A stretch of DNA of 64,000 nucleotides from Streptomyces violaceoruber (GCF_033406955.1 NZ_CP137734.1:3162001-3226000); one strand, 5' to 3'; shown: positions 36,653 through 45,390, counted from the first letter of the stretch. Numbers and translations: made by a program. Notes: generated by a model from the sequence alone, not told the origin.

Positions 36653-37357
36653 TCACCCCACCCCGAACAGCACCCCCAGCGCCACCGCCCCCGCCACCAC
36701 CGGCACGACGATCTCGTACGCCCACCGCACCGTCACCCCGCCCTGCGAGCCCTCGGCCGCCTTCCGCGCCTCCCACAGCTCCCGCAGCTCGTCCATGACC
36801 TTGTCGGCCTCGGCCCGCACCGGCCCCTCGCCCTCGACGGCCGAGGCCCCGGCACCGCCGCCCCGCGAGCCGAACTGCCCCACGCCCCCGAGCACGCTCC
36901 CGCGCCTGCGCCCGCCGGTACCACCGGCGAGCCGCCGGTCCTCCTGCCGCGCGGCCTTCTTGCGCCCCCGCAGCGAGACGGGAACGGACCACAGCTGGAA
37001 CTTGTCGCCGCCCTCGGTGAAGACCTCGTTCGAGTAGGCGGACCGGAACGACTCGACCTGCGCCCAGGGCAGGACGATCACGCGGAAGGGATTGCGCACC
37101 CGCATCCGGTCGTCGTTGGCGAAGACGGCGGGCCGCACGGTGTAGGCGGCGACGAGCGGCACGAGGAAGACCAGCGCCGCGAGCGCCTTCCAGCGGGTGT
37201 CCCCCTCACCCGTGACCAGGGCGTCGATGCCGAGCCACAGCGCGAGGGCGAGTACCAGCACGCCTCCGGAGATGCCCGCGGGCGAGCGGTAGGCCCGGTC
37301 CTTGGACACGGGTCCCGAGGGCTGCGGCGAGGATGACTGGGGCTCCGGGGTGGTCAT
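36653..37357 (-). CDS. PH-domain membrane protein
   Basis: A 234-residue protein. Two membrane helices (about 28-46 and 57-74) precede a bacterial PH-like domain (AVFANDDRMRVRNPFRVIVL and WAQVESFRSAYSNEVFTE), typical of actinobacterial PH-domain proteins. A charged linker leads to a third, C-terminal membrane helix (IVVPVVAGAVALGVLFG). ATG 37357 is the start. It is convergent with the mutase and divergent from deoC. The function is unknown. Confidence 0.85.
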   Translation of the reverse strand: MTTPEPQSSSPQPSGPVSKDRAYRSPAGISGGVLVLALALWLGIDALVTGEGDTRWKALAALVFLVPLVAAYTVRPAVFANDDRMRVRNPFRVIVLPWAQVESFRSAYSNEVFTEGGDKFQLWSVPVSLRGRKKAARQEDRRLAGGTGGRRRGSVLGGVGQFGSRGGGAGASAVEGEGPVRAEADKVMDELRELWEARKAAEGSQGGVTVRWAYEIVVPVVAGAVALGVLFGVG

Positions 37358-37441
37358 GCTGCCGATTGTGCCCGACGCCCCGCCCGGCGCTCACATGCGG
37401 TGCCGCCGCATCGGACGAGCCCACGGGGACTGTACAGACCG

Positions 37442-37453
37442 CTACGCGCGTAG
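37442..37453. promoter_or_regulatory. Palindromic operator CTACGCGCGTAG (deoC copy)
   Basis: Second perfect copy of the 12-base palindrome. It ends one base before TATGCT (37455-37460), a -10-like box six bases before the deoC GTG, so a bound protein would cover the promoter. Confidence 0.75.
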
Positions 37454-37466
37454 ATATGCTCGTCTG

Positions 37467-38468
37467 GTGACCATGCCCACCACTGCACCCGCCGCAAACG
37501 GACCCGCACAGGGCCCCGCAAACGGACCCGCACACGGATTCGCCGACGTCACCGCGTCCGACAGCACCCTGCGCCGCTTCCTCCACGGACTGCCCGGCGT
37601 CGACACCGTCGGCCTGGAGGCGCGCGCCGCCTCCCTCGGCACCCGATCCATCAAGACCACCGCGAAGGCGTACGCCCTGGACCTGGCCATCTCGATGGTC
37701 GACCTGACGACGCTGGAAGGCGCGGACACCCCGGGCAAGGTCCGGGCGCTCGGCGCGAAGGCGGTCCGCCCCGACCCGACCGACCGCACGGCCCCGGCGA
37801 CGGCGGCCGTCTGCGTCTACCCCGACATGGTGCCCACCGCGAGGGAAGCCGTCGCCGGCTCCGGCGTGAAGGTCGCCTCGGTCGCCACGGCGTTCCCGGC
37901 CGGCCGTGCCTCGCTGGCCGTCAAGCTGGCCGACGTGCGCGAGGCCGTGGCGGCGGGCGCGGACGAGGTCGACATGGTCATCGACCGCGGCGCGTTCCTC
38001 GCGGGGAACTACATGAAGGTGTACGACGAGATCGCCGCCGTCCGCGAGGCCTGCGGGACGTCCGCCCGTCTGAAGGTCATCTTCGAGACCGGCGAGCTGT
38101 CGACGTACGACAACATCCGCCGCGCCAGCTGGCTCGGCATGCTGGCCGGAGCGGACTTCATCAAGACGTCCACCGGCAAGGTCGCGGTCAACGCCACCCC
38201 CGCCAACACCCTCCTGATGCTGGAGGCGGTCCGCGACTTCCGCGCCCAGACCGGCGTCCAGGTGGGCGTGAAGCCGGCCGGCGGCATCCGGACCGCGAAG
38301 GACGCGATCAAGTTCCTGGTCCTGGTCAACGAGACGGCGGGCGAGGACTGGCTGGACAACCACTGGTTCCGCTTCGGCGCCTCCTCGCTCCTCAACGACC
38401 TGCTGATGCAGCGCCAGAAGCTGGCCACAGGCCGTTACTCCGGCCCCGACTACGTGACGGTGGACTGA
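37467..38468 (+). CDS. deoC: Deoxyribose-phosphate aldolase
   Basis: A 333-residue class I aldolase cleaving 2-deoxyribose-5-phosphate to acetaldehyde and glyceraldehyde-3-phosphate. The Schiff-base Lys is in DFIKTSTGK, the proton-relay Lys in GVKPAGGIR, and the Asp in VDMVIDRG. At about 330 residues it belongs to the longer eukaryote-like branch. GTG 37467 was preferred over ATG 37473 because the -10-like box lies six bases upstream, suggesting a leaderless message. It is followed five bases later by an aldehyde dehydrogenase that can consume the acetaldehyde. Confidence 0.95.
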   Translation: MTMPTTAPAANGPAQGPANGPAHGFADVTASDSTLRRFLHGLPGVDTVGLEARAASLGTRSIKTTAKAYALDLAISMVDLTTLEGADTPGKVRALGAKAVRPDPTDRTAPATAAVCVYPDMVPTAREAVAGSGVKVASVATAFPAGRASLAVKLADVREAVAAGADEVDMVIDRGAFLAGNYMKVYDEIAAVREACGTSARLKVIFETGELSTYDNIRRASWLGMLAGADFIKTSTGKVAVNATPANTLLMLEAVRDFRAQTGVQVGVKPAGGIRTAKDAIKFLVLVNETAGEDWLDNHWFRFGASSLLNDLLMQRQKLATGRYSGPDYVTVD

Positions 38469-38473
38469 TCCCC

Positions 38474-39916
38474 ATGGCATCCGCACCCGCATTCGACTAC
38501 GCACCGGCACCCGAGTCCCGCGCGGTCGTCGACATCGCCCCCTCCTACGGCCTGTTCATCGACGGCGAGTTCACCGAGGCGGCCGACGGCAAGGTCTTCA
38601 AGACGGTCTCCCCCGCCACCGAGGAGGTCCTCTCCGAGGTCGCCGAGGCCGGCGAGGCGGACGTCGACCGCGCCGTGAAGGCCGCCCGCAAGGCCTTCGA
38701 GAAGTGGTCGGCGCTGCCCGGCGCGGAGCGTGCGAAGTACCTCTTCCGCATCGCCCGCATCATCCAGGAACGCAGCCGGGAACTGGCCGTCCTGGAAACC
38801 CTCGACAACGGCAAGCCGATCAGGGAGACCCGCGACGCGGACCTCCCCCTGGTCGCCGCGCACTTCTTCTACTACGCGGGCTGGGCCGACAAGCTGGACC
38901 ACGCCGGCTACGGCGCCGACCCCCGCCCCCTGGGCGTGGCGGGCCAGGTCATCCCCTGGAACTTCCCGCTCCTGATGCTGGCGTGGAAGATCGCCCCGGC
39001 CCTGGCCACCGGCAACACGGTGGTCCTGAAGCCCGCCGAGACGACCCCCCTCTCCGCCCTGTTCTTCGCGGACATCTGCCGCCAGGCCGGGCTGCCCAAG
39101 GGCGTCGTCAACATCATCACCGGCGACGGCCGCGCCGGGGCGGCACTCACCGCGCACCCCGACGTGAACAAGGTCGCCTTCACGGGCTCCACGGCGGTCG
39201 GCAAGCAGATCGCGCGCACGGTCGCGGGCACCCGCAAGAAGCTCACCCTCGAACTGGGCGGCAAGGGCGCCAACATCGTCTTCGACGACGCCCCGATCGA
39301 CCAGGCCGTCGAGGGCATCGTCAACGGCATCTTCTTCAACCAGGGCCAGGTCTGCTGCGCGGGCAGCCGCCTCCTGGTCCAGGAGTCGATCCACGACGAG
39401 CTGCTGGACTCCCTGAAGCGCAGGCTCACCACCCTCCGCCTGGGCGACCCGCTGGACAAGAACACGGACATCGGCGCGATCAACTCCGCCGAGCAGCTGG
39501 CCCGTATCACCGCCCTCGCCGACCAGGGCGAGGCGGAGGGCGCCGAGCGCTGGTCCCCGGCCTGCGAACTGCCCTCCGCCGGCTACTGGTTCGCCCCGAC
39601 GCTCTTCACGAACGTCACCCAGGCGCACACGGTCGCCCGCGACGAGATCTTCGGCCCGGTCCTGTCCGTCCTCACCTTCCGCACGCCGGACGAGGCGGTC
39701 GCCAAGGCCAACAACACGCCGTACGGCCTGTCGGCGGGCATCTGGACGGAGAAGGGCTCGCGCATCCTGGCGGTCGCGAACAAGCTCCGTGCCGGTGTGA
39801 TCTGGTCCAACACGTTCAACAAGTTCGACCCGACGTCGCCGTTCGGCGGCTACAAGGAGTCGGGCTTCGGCCGCGAGGGCGGCCGCCACGGCCTGGAGGC
39901 GTACCTCGATGTCTGA
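38474..39916 (+). CDS. Aldehyde dehydrogenase
   Basis: A 480-residue NAD(P)-dependent dehydrogenase with a complete active site: catalytic Cys in GQVCCAGSR, general base Glu in LELGGKGANIV, Asn in IPWNFPLLM, and the C-terminal FGGYKESGFGREGG. Co-transcription with deoC points to oxidation of acetaldehyde from deoxyribose breakdown. Its last eight bases overlap the next gene. Confidence 0.94.
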   Translation: MASAPAFDYAPAPESRAVVDIAPSYGLFIDGEFTEAADGKVFKTVSPATEEVLSEVAEAGEADVDRAVKAARKAFEKWSALPGAERAKYLFRIARIIQERSRELAVLETLDNGKPIRETRDADLPLVAAHFFYYAGWADKLDHAGYGADPRPLGVAGQVIPWNFPLLMLAWKIAPALATGNTVVLKPAETTPLSALFFADICRQAGLPKGVVNIITGDGRAGAALTAHPDVNKVAFTGSTAVGKQIARTVAGTRKKLTLELGGKGANIVFDDAPIDQAVEGIVNGIFFNQGQVCCAGSRLLVQESIHDELLDSLKRRLTTLRLGDPLDKNTDIGAINSAEQLARITALADQGEAEGAERWSPACELPSAGYWFAPTLFTNVTQAHTVARDEIFGPVLSVLTFRTPDEAVAKANNTPYGLSAGIWTEKGSRILAVANKLRAGVIWSNTFNKFDPTSPFGGYKESGFGREGGRHGLEAYLDV

Positions 39917-40808
39917 GCGACTCAGCGTGCTGAAGACCTACAAGCTGTACGTCGGCGGGAAGTTCCCGCGTTCCGAGAGCGGCCGGGTGTACGAGGTGAC
40001 GGACTCGAAGCAGAACTGGCTGGCCAACGCCCCCCTCTCCTCCCGCAAGGACGCCCGTGACGCGGTGGTCGCCGCGCGCAAGGCGTTCGGCGGCTGGTCC
40101 GGCGCGACGGCGTACAACCGCGGGCAGATCCTCTACCGGATCGCCGAGATGCTGGAGGGCCGCCGCGACCAGTACGTCGCGGAGGTCGCCGACGCGGAGG
40201 GCCTGTCGAAGTCGAAGGCGGCGGCCCAGGTGGACGCCGCGATCGACCGCTGGGTCTGGTACGCGGGCTGGACCGACAAGATCGCCCAGGTGGTCGGCGG
40301 CGGCAACCCGGTCGCGGGCCCCTTCTTCAACCTCTCCTCCCCGGAGCCGACCGGCGTCGTGGCCGTCCTGGCCCCGCAGAAGTCGTCCTTCCTGGGTCTG
40401 GTGTCCGTCGTCGCCCCGGTCATCGCGACGGGCAACACGGCGGTGGTGGTGGCCTCGGAGAAGTCCCCCCTCCCCGCCCTCTCCCTGGGCGAGGTCCTGG
40501 CCACCTCCGACCTGCCCGGCGGTGTGGTCAACATCCTCTCCGGCCGCACGGCGGAGATCGCCGCCCCGCTCGCCGCCCACCAGGACGTCAACGCGATCGA
40601 CCTCGCGGGCGCCGGCGAGGAGCTGGCCAAGGAGCTGGAGATCGCGGCGGCGGACAACCTCAAGCGCGTTTTGCGTCCACAGCCTGTGGACGACGCGGGC
40701 GCCGACTGGTCCGCGACCCCGGGCACGGACCGCATGACGGCGTTCCTGGAGACGAAGACGGTCTGGCACCCGACGGGCGCGCTGGGCGCCTCCGGCTCGT
40801 CGTACTGA
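39909..40808 (+). CDS. Short aldehyde dehydrogenase-like protein lacking the catalytic Cys
   Basis: A 299-residue protein matching only the N-terminal, cofactor-binding part of aldehyde dehydrogenases (YKLYVGGKFPRSESGRVYEV, then a VVAVLAPQKSSFLGL segment where normal enzymes have PWNFPL). The last 90 residues skip the catalytic domain; no QxCxA motif exists. Translation is coupled to the complete enzyme by overlap. Such pairs recur in actinobacteria, as I recall, so it may be a structural or regulatory partner instead of a broken gene. Confidence 0.85.
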   Translation: MSERLSVLKTYKLYVGGKFPRSESGRVYEVTDSKQNWLANAPLSSRKDARDAVVAARKAFGGWSGATAYNRGQILYRIAEMLEGRRDQYVAEVADAEGLSKSKAAAQVDAAIDRWVWYAGWTDKIAQVVGGGNPVAGPFFNLSSPEPTGVVAVLAPQKSSFLGLVSVVAPVIATGNTAVVVASEKSPLPALSLGEVLATSDLPGGVVNILSGRTAEIAAPLAAHQDVNAIDLAGAGEELAKELEIAAADNLKRVLRPQPVDDAGADWSATPGTDRMTAFLETKTVWHPTGALGASGSSY

Positions 40809-40873
40809 GCGAATCCACGGTCACCCGACGCCGACGCCACACCGAGTCCGACGTCGCCGCCGGCGCCGACGGG

Positions 40874-40905
40874 CCGCGGCTCCTCCCCGTCCGGAGGAGC
40901 CGCGG
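40874..40905. terminator. 13-bp bidirectional terminator
   Basis: 40874-40886 pairs perfectly with 40893-40905, six-base loop, between the convergent dehydrogenase operon and kinase gene. Confidence 0.85.
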
Positions 40906-40908
40906 TCT

Positions 40909-42963
40909 TCACTCGGCCGAGCAGGGCCTCGGTTCCGGCCGGCTGGGCGCGGTCTTCCGTCCCGTCAGCGGGGACAGGTCCTTCATGTACATCTCCGCCC
41001 ACTCCTTCCCGGCCAGGATCTCCCTGAGCCCCGAGCACACCTTGCTCTTCAGGAGCGGGTCGTCCTTCCGCATCGCCACCCCGTAGGGCTCCGTGCCCGC
41101 GCCGCTGGGCAGCAGCTTCAGATGCGCCGGATCGTTCTGGGCGTACCCGGCGAGAAGCACGTCGTCCGAGGCGACCGCGTACACACTCGACCGCTTGTCC
41201 AGCAGTCTTTCCACGCACTCCTTGTAGGTGTCGGGCTGCCACTTCCCCGTGGTGTACCCGTCCTCCTCCAGCCTGTCCGCGTACGTGGAGTCCCGCGCCG
41301 TGCACACCTCGACGCGGTTCCGCTTCACGTCGACGGCTTCGCCGAGGTCGTACTTCGCGGAGTTCTTGCGGACGAGGAGGCTGCTGCCCGCCTTGTAGTA
41401 GGGGCCGACGAAACTGATGCCGTCCCGCTTCTCGCGCTCGGGCGTCATGCTGTACGAGGCGACGACGAGGTCCACCTCCCCGTTCTTCAGCTTGCTCGCC
41501 CGGTTGGCCGTGGTCACCCCGTAGAAGTCCACCTGCGCCTTGCCGTAGCCCAGTTTGCCGGCGAGGGCGTAGGCGATGTCGACGTCGAACCCGCTCCACA
41601 CGCCGGTGTCCTTGTTGTAGAAGCTCAGTCCGGGCTGATCCTCCTTCGCCCCGATCGTCAGCCTCTTCCTGGCGCTCTTCCACTGCTCCCACGCCTGCTC
41701 CGCGTCGCCCCCGGCGGCTCCCCCTCCCTGCTGCCCGGAGGCGTCGCCCTGCTTGCCCCCGGAGTCGCCCTGCGAGACGAGCCAGCCGCCACCGGCCAGC
41801 AGGACGACACACGCCGCGGCCGCCGCCACCTTCCAGCCCGCCAGCCGCCCGCGGCCGCCGCCCGACGCCACCGGCGACGGCTCGGAGGGGACGGCCGCGG
41901 AGGGAACGGCCCCGGAGGAGGACGCGGCGGGCACCGCCGCGGTCACCGCCGGCACGGGCCCCGAGGCGGGCGACGCCGGCCCCGAGGCGGGCGGCGTGGG
42001 CCCCGAGGCGGGCGGCGTGGGCCGGGCCGTGGGCGGGTGTGCGGGTGTGGCGGCCCGGGCGGGGGTCGGCCCGCCGGGGTCCGCGAGGACGTCCCGGAGC
42101 ATCTCCTCCGCGCCGGCGGCGTCCAGGCGCCTGTCCGGGTCCGTCGTCAGCAACCCCTGGATGACCGGGCCGAGCGGCCCGGCGTACCGGAGCACGGGGT
42201 CGGGCGACTGCTGGATGTTCGCCTGCACCTCCCAGACCTCGTTGCCGCCGAAGGGCAGGCGTCCCTCGACCATCTCGTACAGGGTGACGCCCAGGGCCCA
42301 CAGGTCGGAGGCGGAGGTGGGGCCGGGGGCGGCGGGGGCGAAGAGTTCGGGCGCCAGGTAGGGGGGTGTGCCGATGATGCCGCCGTGCCGGGTCACCCGG
42401 TCCGCGCCCTCGAAGGTGGCGATGCCGAAGTCCACCAGGACCACCTGGCCGCCGTCCCGCACCAGGACGTTGCCCGGCTTGACGTCGCGGTGCAGGACCG
42501 ACGCCTCGTGGACCGCCCGCAGCCCCTGCGCCATCTGGAGGCCGATCTCCGCGGCCCTGGGCACGCCGAGGACCCGGTCGCGGCTCAACAGGTCGGCCAG
42601 CGACCGCCCTTCCAGCAGCTTCATCACGATCCAGACCTGGTCGGCGGTCTCGATCTGGTCGTGGACCGTCACCACGTTCTGGTGCTCGATCTTGGCGAGC
42701 GCCTCCGCCTCGCGACGGGCCCGCTGCATCGCCGCCTTCTGCGTGTCCGGGGTCATGGCCCTGCGGTCCAGGAGCCCCTTCACGGCGACGAACCGGCGCA
42801 GCCGCCGGTCGTGGGCCTTCCAGACCTCGCCCATGCCGCCGCTGCCGATGGGCTCCAGCAGCTCGTAGCGGCCCTCGATCACGGTGTGGGGGACGGGGGG
42901 ACGATCCTCGGGATGCCCGTCGGCTCCGCCGCCGGCCCCGTTGATTCCGTCGTCGTTGTGCAC
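40909..42963 (-). CDS. Membrane Ser/Thr kinase fused to GluB/GlnH-like binding domain
   Basis: A 684-residue receptor kinase. Residues about 30-300 are a complete Hanks kinase: GSGGMGEVWKAHD, AVKGLL, HRDVKPGN, DFGIAT and YLAPELF. A Pro/Ala-rich linker leads to one membrane helix (about 372-394, WKVAAAAACVVLLAGGGWLV). The extracellular part (about 425-670) is a solute-binding protein family 3 domain closest in pattern to actinobacterial glutamate/glutamine binding proteins (TIGAKEDQPGLSFY, GFDVDIAYALAGKLGY, GEVDLVVASYSMTPER, VGPYYKAGSSLLVRK). Ligand binding outside should control the kinase inside. GTG 42963 follows AGGGGG at five bases; two earlier GTGs are weaker. Confidence 0.93.
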   Translation of the reverse strand: MHNDDGINGAGGGADGHPEDRPPVPHTVIEGRYELLEPIGSGGMGEVWKAHDRRLRRFVAVKGLLDRRAMTPDTQKAAMQRARREAEALAKIEHQNVVTVHDQIETADQVWIVMKLLEGRSLADLLSRDRVLGVPRAAEIGLQMAQGLRAVHEASVLHRDVKPGNVLVRDGGQVVLVDFGIATFEGADRVTRHGGIIGTPPYLAPELFAPAAPGPTSASDLWALGVTLYEMVEGRLPFGGNEVWEVQANIQQSPDPVLRYAGPLGPVIQGLLTTDPDRRLDAAGAEEMLRDVLADPGGPTPARAATPAHPPTARPTPPASGPTPPASGPASPASGPVPAVTAAVPAASSSGAVPSAAVPSEPSPVASGGGRGRLAGWKVAAAAACVVLLAGGGWLVSQGDSGGKQGDASGQQGGGAAGGDAEQAWEQWKSARKRLTIGAKEDQPGLSFYNKDTGVWSGFDVDIAYALAGKLGYGKAQVDFYGVTTANRASKLKNGEVDLVVASYSMTPEREKRDGISFVGPYYKAGSSLLVRKNSAKYDLGEAVDVKRNRVEVCTARDSTYADRLEEDGYTTGKWQPDTYKECVERLLDKRSSVYAVASDDVLLAGYAQNDPAHLKLLPSGAGTEPYGVAMRKDDPLLKSKVCSGLREILAGKEWAEMYMKDLSPLTGRKTAPSRPEPRPCSAE

Positions 42964-43069
42964 TCGGCCCCCTAGCACCACTTGCGCGAAACGTGAGTCA
43001 CCACAGATTAGACGGCCCCCCGCAGAGCCCCCGCGGCGAACGGACAGGACGGACCACCGCGACGGAAAC

Positions 43070-43103
43070 GGGCCGCGACCCCCGCTCGGAGGGATCGCGG
43101 CCC
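43070..43103. terminator. Hairpin after secreted protein gene
   Basis: GGGCCGCGA (43070-43078) pairs with TCGCGGCCC (43095-43103), extended by CCC/GGG with a bulge; it lies downstream of the minus-strand gene ending at 43121. Confidence 0.6.
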
Positions 43104-43120
43104 GGCGTGCGCAGAACGCG

Positions 43121-43525
43121 TCAGCGCAGCAGCTCCGTCACCTGCCCCACCACCGGCACGCTGCCCAGCGACTGGGCCTGGGCGACCGGGCCGGTCAGGG
43201 CCGTCGAGGTCAGCGGCTGGAAGTCGGCGACCTTCGTGCCGACGCCGTTGTCCAGCGGGTCGACGCCCGTGCCGGCCAGCGGGTTGGGCTTGAGGTCGGC
43301 GACCGGCCCGGTGACGTAGCCGACGGTGCCGGTCACGGCCGCCAGGCCCGCCTGCGGGTCGATGTTGCCCAGGGACGTGGGGCGGGTGTGCGCCAGACCG
43401 GCGAGGGTCTCGCCGCTGTCCGCGGAAGCCGTCGCCGCTCCTGCTGCCAGGGCGGCACCGGCGGTCGCGAGGGCGACCAGGGCGCGCTGTGCGTGCGGGG
43501 TGCGGGGGGACGCGTGTCGGGCCAT
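43121..43525 (-). CDS. Secreted Ala/Gly/Val-rich protein of unknown function
   Basis: A 134-residue exported protein with a signal peptide (RALVALATAGAALAAGAATASA, cleavage after ASA). The mature region is low in charge and rich in Gly, Pro, Val and Thr, without cysteines. ATG 43525 follows GAGGTGG. A similar small secreted protein lies at 49460-49828 on the other side of the afsQ genes. No catalytic motif is visible. Confidence 0.75.
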   Translation of the reverse strand: MARHASPRTPHAQRALVALATAGAALAAGAATASADSGETLAGLAHTRPTSLGNIDPQAGLAAVTGTVGYVTGPVADLKPNPLAGTGVDPLDNGVGTKVADFQPLTSTALTGPVAQAQSLGSVPVVGQVTELLR

Positions 43526-43684
43526 CGCTGCTGCCACCTCTTGGTGTGGATTGCTACGGACTGCCCTGACAACAGCGCACACCGTGATCAGGTCACCGCA
43601 CAGCGCGACCGAGATGTGACGCACGCGGCAAAGTGCACCCGCGGGGTCGTACGCCGGCCGTCGGATGCCTCAGACTGGTCTCCC

Positions 43685-44320
43685 GTGAGCTCCCATCCGC
43701 CCATACCGACGCGAGTCGTGCTGCTCTGCGGCCCCTCCGGCTCCGGCAAGTCCCTCCTCGCCGCGCACTCCGGCCTCCCGGTGCTGCGCCTCGACGACTT
43801 CTACAAGGAGGGCACCGACCCGACGCTGCCGACGGTGCCCCTCAGTTCCGACATCGACTGGGACCACCCGGCGTCGTGGGACGCGGACGCGGCGGTCGCC
43901 GCCATCGGGGAGCTGTGCCGCACGGGGCGTACCGGCGTACCCGTCTACGACATCTCGCTGAGCGCCCGCACCGGCGAGGAGACCGTCGACATCGGACGGA
44001 CGCCGCTGTTCCTCGCGGAGGGCATCTTCGCCGCGGAACTGGTGGACCGCTGCCGGGAGCTGGGTGTGCTGGCCGACGCGCTGTGCCTGAGCCGGGGCCC
44101 GCTGACGACCTTCCGCCGCCGGTTCCTGCGGGACCTGCGCGAGGGCCGCAAGTCCGTGCCGTTCCTGCTGCGCAGGGGCTGGCGGCTGATGCGGCTGGAG
44201 CGGTCGGTCATCGCCCGGCAGACCGCCCTGGGCGCCCACGCCTGCGACCGGGACGAGGCGATGGGCCGGCTGGCGGCCGCGGCGGCGGGCCGGTGCGCCA
44301 CCAGCCGTACGGCCGCGTAA
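43685..44320 (+). CDS. Uridine kinase-like P-loop kinase
   Basis: A 211-residue nucleoside kinase. The Walker A motif is LLCGPSGSGKSLLAA (about 11-25), followed by RLDDFYKEG (the DDFY motif of uridine kinases), DWDHPASWD, VYDIS and FLAEGIFAAEL. It would phosphorylate uridine or cytidine, the salvage counterpart of the catabolic genes nearby. GTG 43685 has no clear ribosome binding site, with CAGACT about eight bases upstream, so it may be leaderless. Confidence 0.87.
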   Translation: MSSHPPIPTRVVLLCGPSGSGKSLLAAHSGLPVLRLDDFYKEGTDPTLPTVPLSSDIDWDHPASWDADAAVAAIGELCRTGRTGVPVYDISLSARTGEETVDIGRTPLFLAEGIFAAELVDRCRELGVLADALCLSRGPLTTFRRRFLRDLREGRKSVPFLLRRGWRLMRLERSVIARQTALGAHACDRDEAMGRLAAAAAGRCATSRTAA

Positions 44321-44562
44321 CGCCTGCCCCCGCATGCGGAAGCGGGACTGGACGGACCCCCCGGCCCTCCAGTCCCGCTCCCTTTCCACCCCCGTGGATC
44401 CCCCGTGATCCCCGTCCCCCGTTGTTCCCCCGTGTCCCCCGTTGTTCCCCCGTGGTGCTTCCCCGTGAGTAAGAGCCCGGGTCCCTCCCCCTGATACACC
44501 CCGGCTCGAAACTTTTTTCACGGGGCCCCGCCCCCTCGGGCCGGTCCCCCCGGCCCGTGCCT
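44321..44562. other. Convergent gap with hairpin and C-rich tandem repeat
   Basis: GCGGGACTGGA (44342-44352) pairs with TCCAGTCCCGC (44368-44378), a terminator for the uridine kinase gene. Next, a 20-base unit beginning CCCCCGTTGTTCCCCC is repeated directly at 44416 and 44436, within a C-rich plus-strand tract (44395-44466). No gene is seen. Confidence 0.65.
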
Positions 44563-45294
44563 TCAGGCGACCAGTTCGCCGAAGGCGTCCTCCTGGTCAC
44601 GGCCGAAGCTGAGGACCTCGTCCTCGCGCAGCCGGCGCAGCGACCGCCAGATGCTGGACTTCACCGTGCCGACGCTGATGTCGAGGATGTCCGCGATCTC
44701 CGGGTCCGTGCGGCCCTCGTAGTAGCGCAGGACCAGCATGGTGCGCTGGAGTTCGGGCAGCCGGGCGAGCGCCTGCCACAGGACGGTGCGCAGCTCGGTG
44801 CCGCGCATCGCGTCCATGTCGCCGGGCGTCTCCGGCAGTTCCTCGGTCGGGTACTCGTTGAGCTTGCGGCGCCGCCAGGCGCTGATGTGCAGGTTGGTCA
44901 TGGTGCGGCGGAGGTATCCGCCGACCGCCGCCTTGTCACTGATCCGGTCCCACGCCCGGTAGGTCGAGAACAGCGCGCTCTGCAGCAGGTCCTCGGCCTC
45001 GAAGCGGTCGCCGGTGAGGTGGTAGGCGGTCGCGTACAGGGAGGAGCGGCGCTCCTGGACGTAGGCGGTGAACTCCGCCTCCGACAGGGAGCGGTGCTCC
45101 CCCCGGTCCCCCGTGTTCCCCGTCTCCCCCGTGTTCGCGTCAACCACCGTCATGTACGCGGTGTGCTGACGCCCGGTGCCGCGAGCGCACCCCCGCCCGC
45201 TCACGGCACCGGACTTCTCGGAACCCCGGTGTGCGTGCACGTCGTGCAGACGCGTGACCACTGCGCTGGTGTTGGTGCCCTTCAGCGTGTTCAT
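44563..45294 (-). CDS. sigQ: ECF sigma factor SigQ
   Basis: A 243-residue SigE-family ECF sigma factor. After a variable N terminus (1-60), region 2 is YATAYHLTGDRFEAEDLLQS with the core-binding helix, and region 4 is MLVLRYYEGRTDPEIADILD followed by SVGTVKSSIWRSLRRLRE. Start ATG 45294 (MNTLKGTNTSAVV) has GGGGGG upstream. It is divergent to afsQ1, as S. coelicolor sigQ (SCO4908 from memory) is; there SigQ opposes AfsQ1 effects on antibiotic production. C-rich tandem repeats around 45096-45135 encode an NTGETGNTG stretch. Confidence 0.9.
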   Translation of the reverse strand: MNTLKGTNTSAVVTRLHDVHAHRGSEKSGAVSGRGCARGTGRQHTAYMTVVDANTGETGNTGDRGEHRSLSEAEFTAYVQERRSSLYATAYHLTGDRFEAEDLLQSALFSTYRAWDRISDKAAVGGYLRRTMTNLHISAWRRRKLNEYPTEELPETPGDMDAMRGTELRTVLWQALARLPELQRTMLVLRYYEGRTDPEIADILDISVGTVKSSIWRSLRRLREDEVLSFGRDQEDAFGELVA

Positions 45295-45374
45295 CTCGCG
45301 CCCCCCGTCGTGGACTGCCGGTTGCCTGTGACGAGAAGCCTGCCGCGGCGACTTCATGGCCGTGTCCGCCGACT

Positions 45375-45390
45375 GTCACAGAGCTGTCAC
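45375..45390. promoter_or_regulatory. AfsQ1 binding site between sigQ and afsQ1
   Basis: GTCAC (45375-45379), six bases, GTCAC (45386-45390). This matches the published AfsQ1 consensus GTnAC-n6-GTnAC exactly. A further GTCAC follows eight bases later. The site faces sigQ, the best-known direct AfsQ1 target, and is about 112 bases before afsQ1. Confidence 0.75.

Noticed and set aside
39909..40808. Treating the short aldehyde dehydrogenase as a truncated pseudogene
   Set aside because: The ORF is intact, translationally coupled and has its own C-terminal tail; a half-size family member is more likely.
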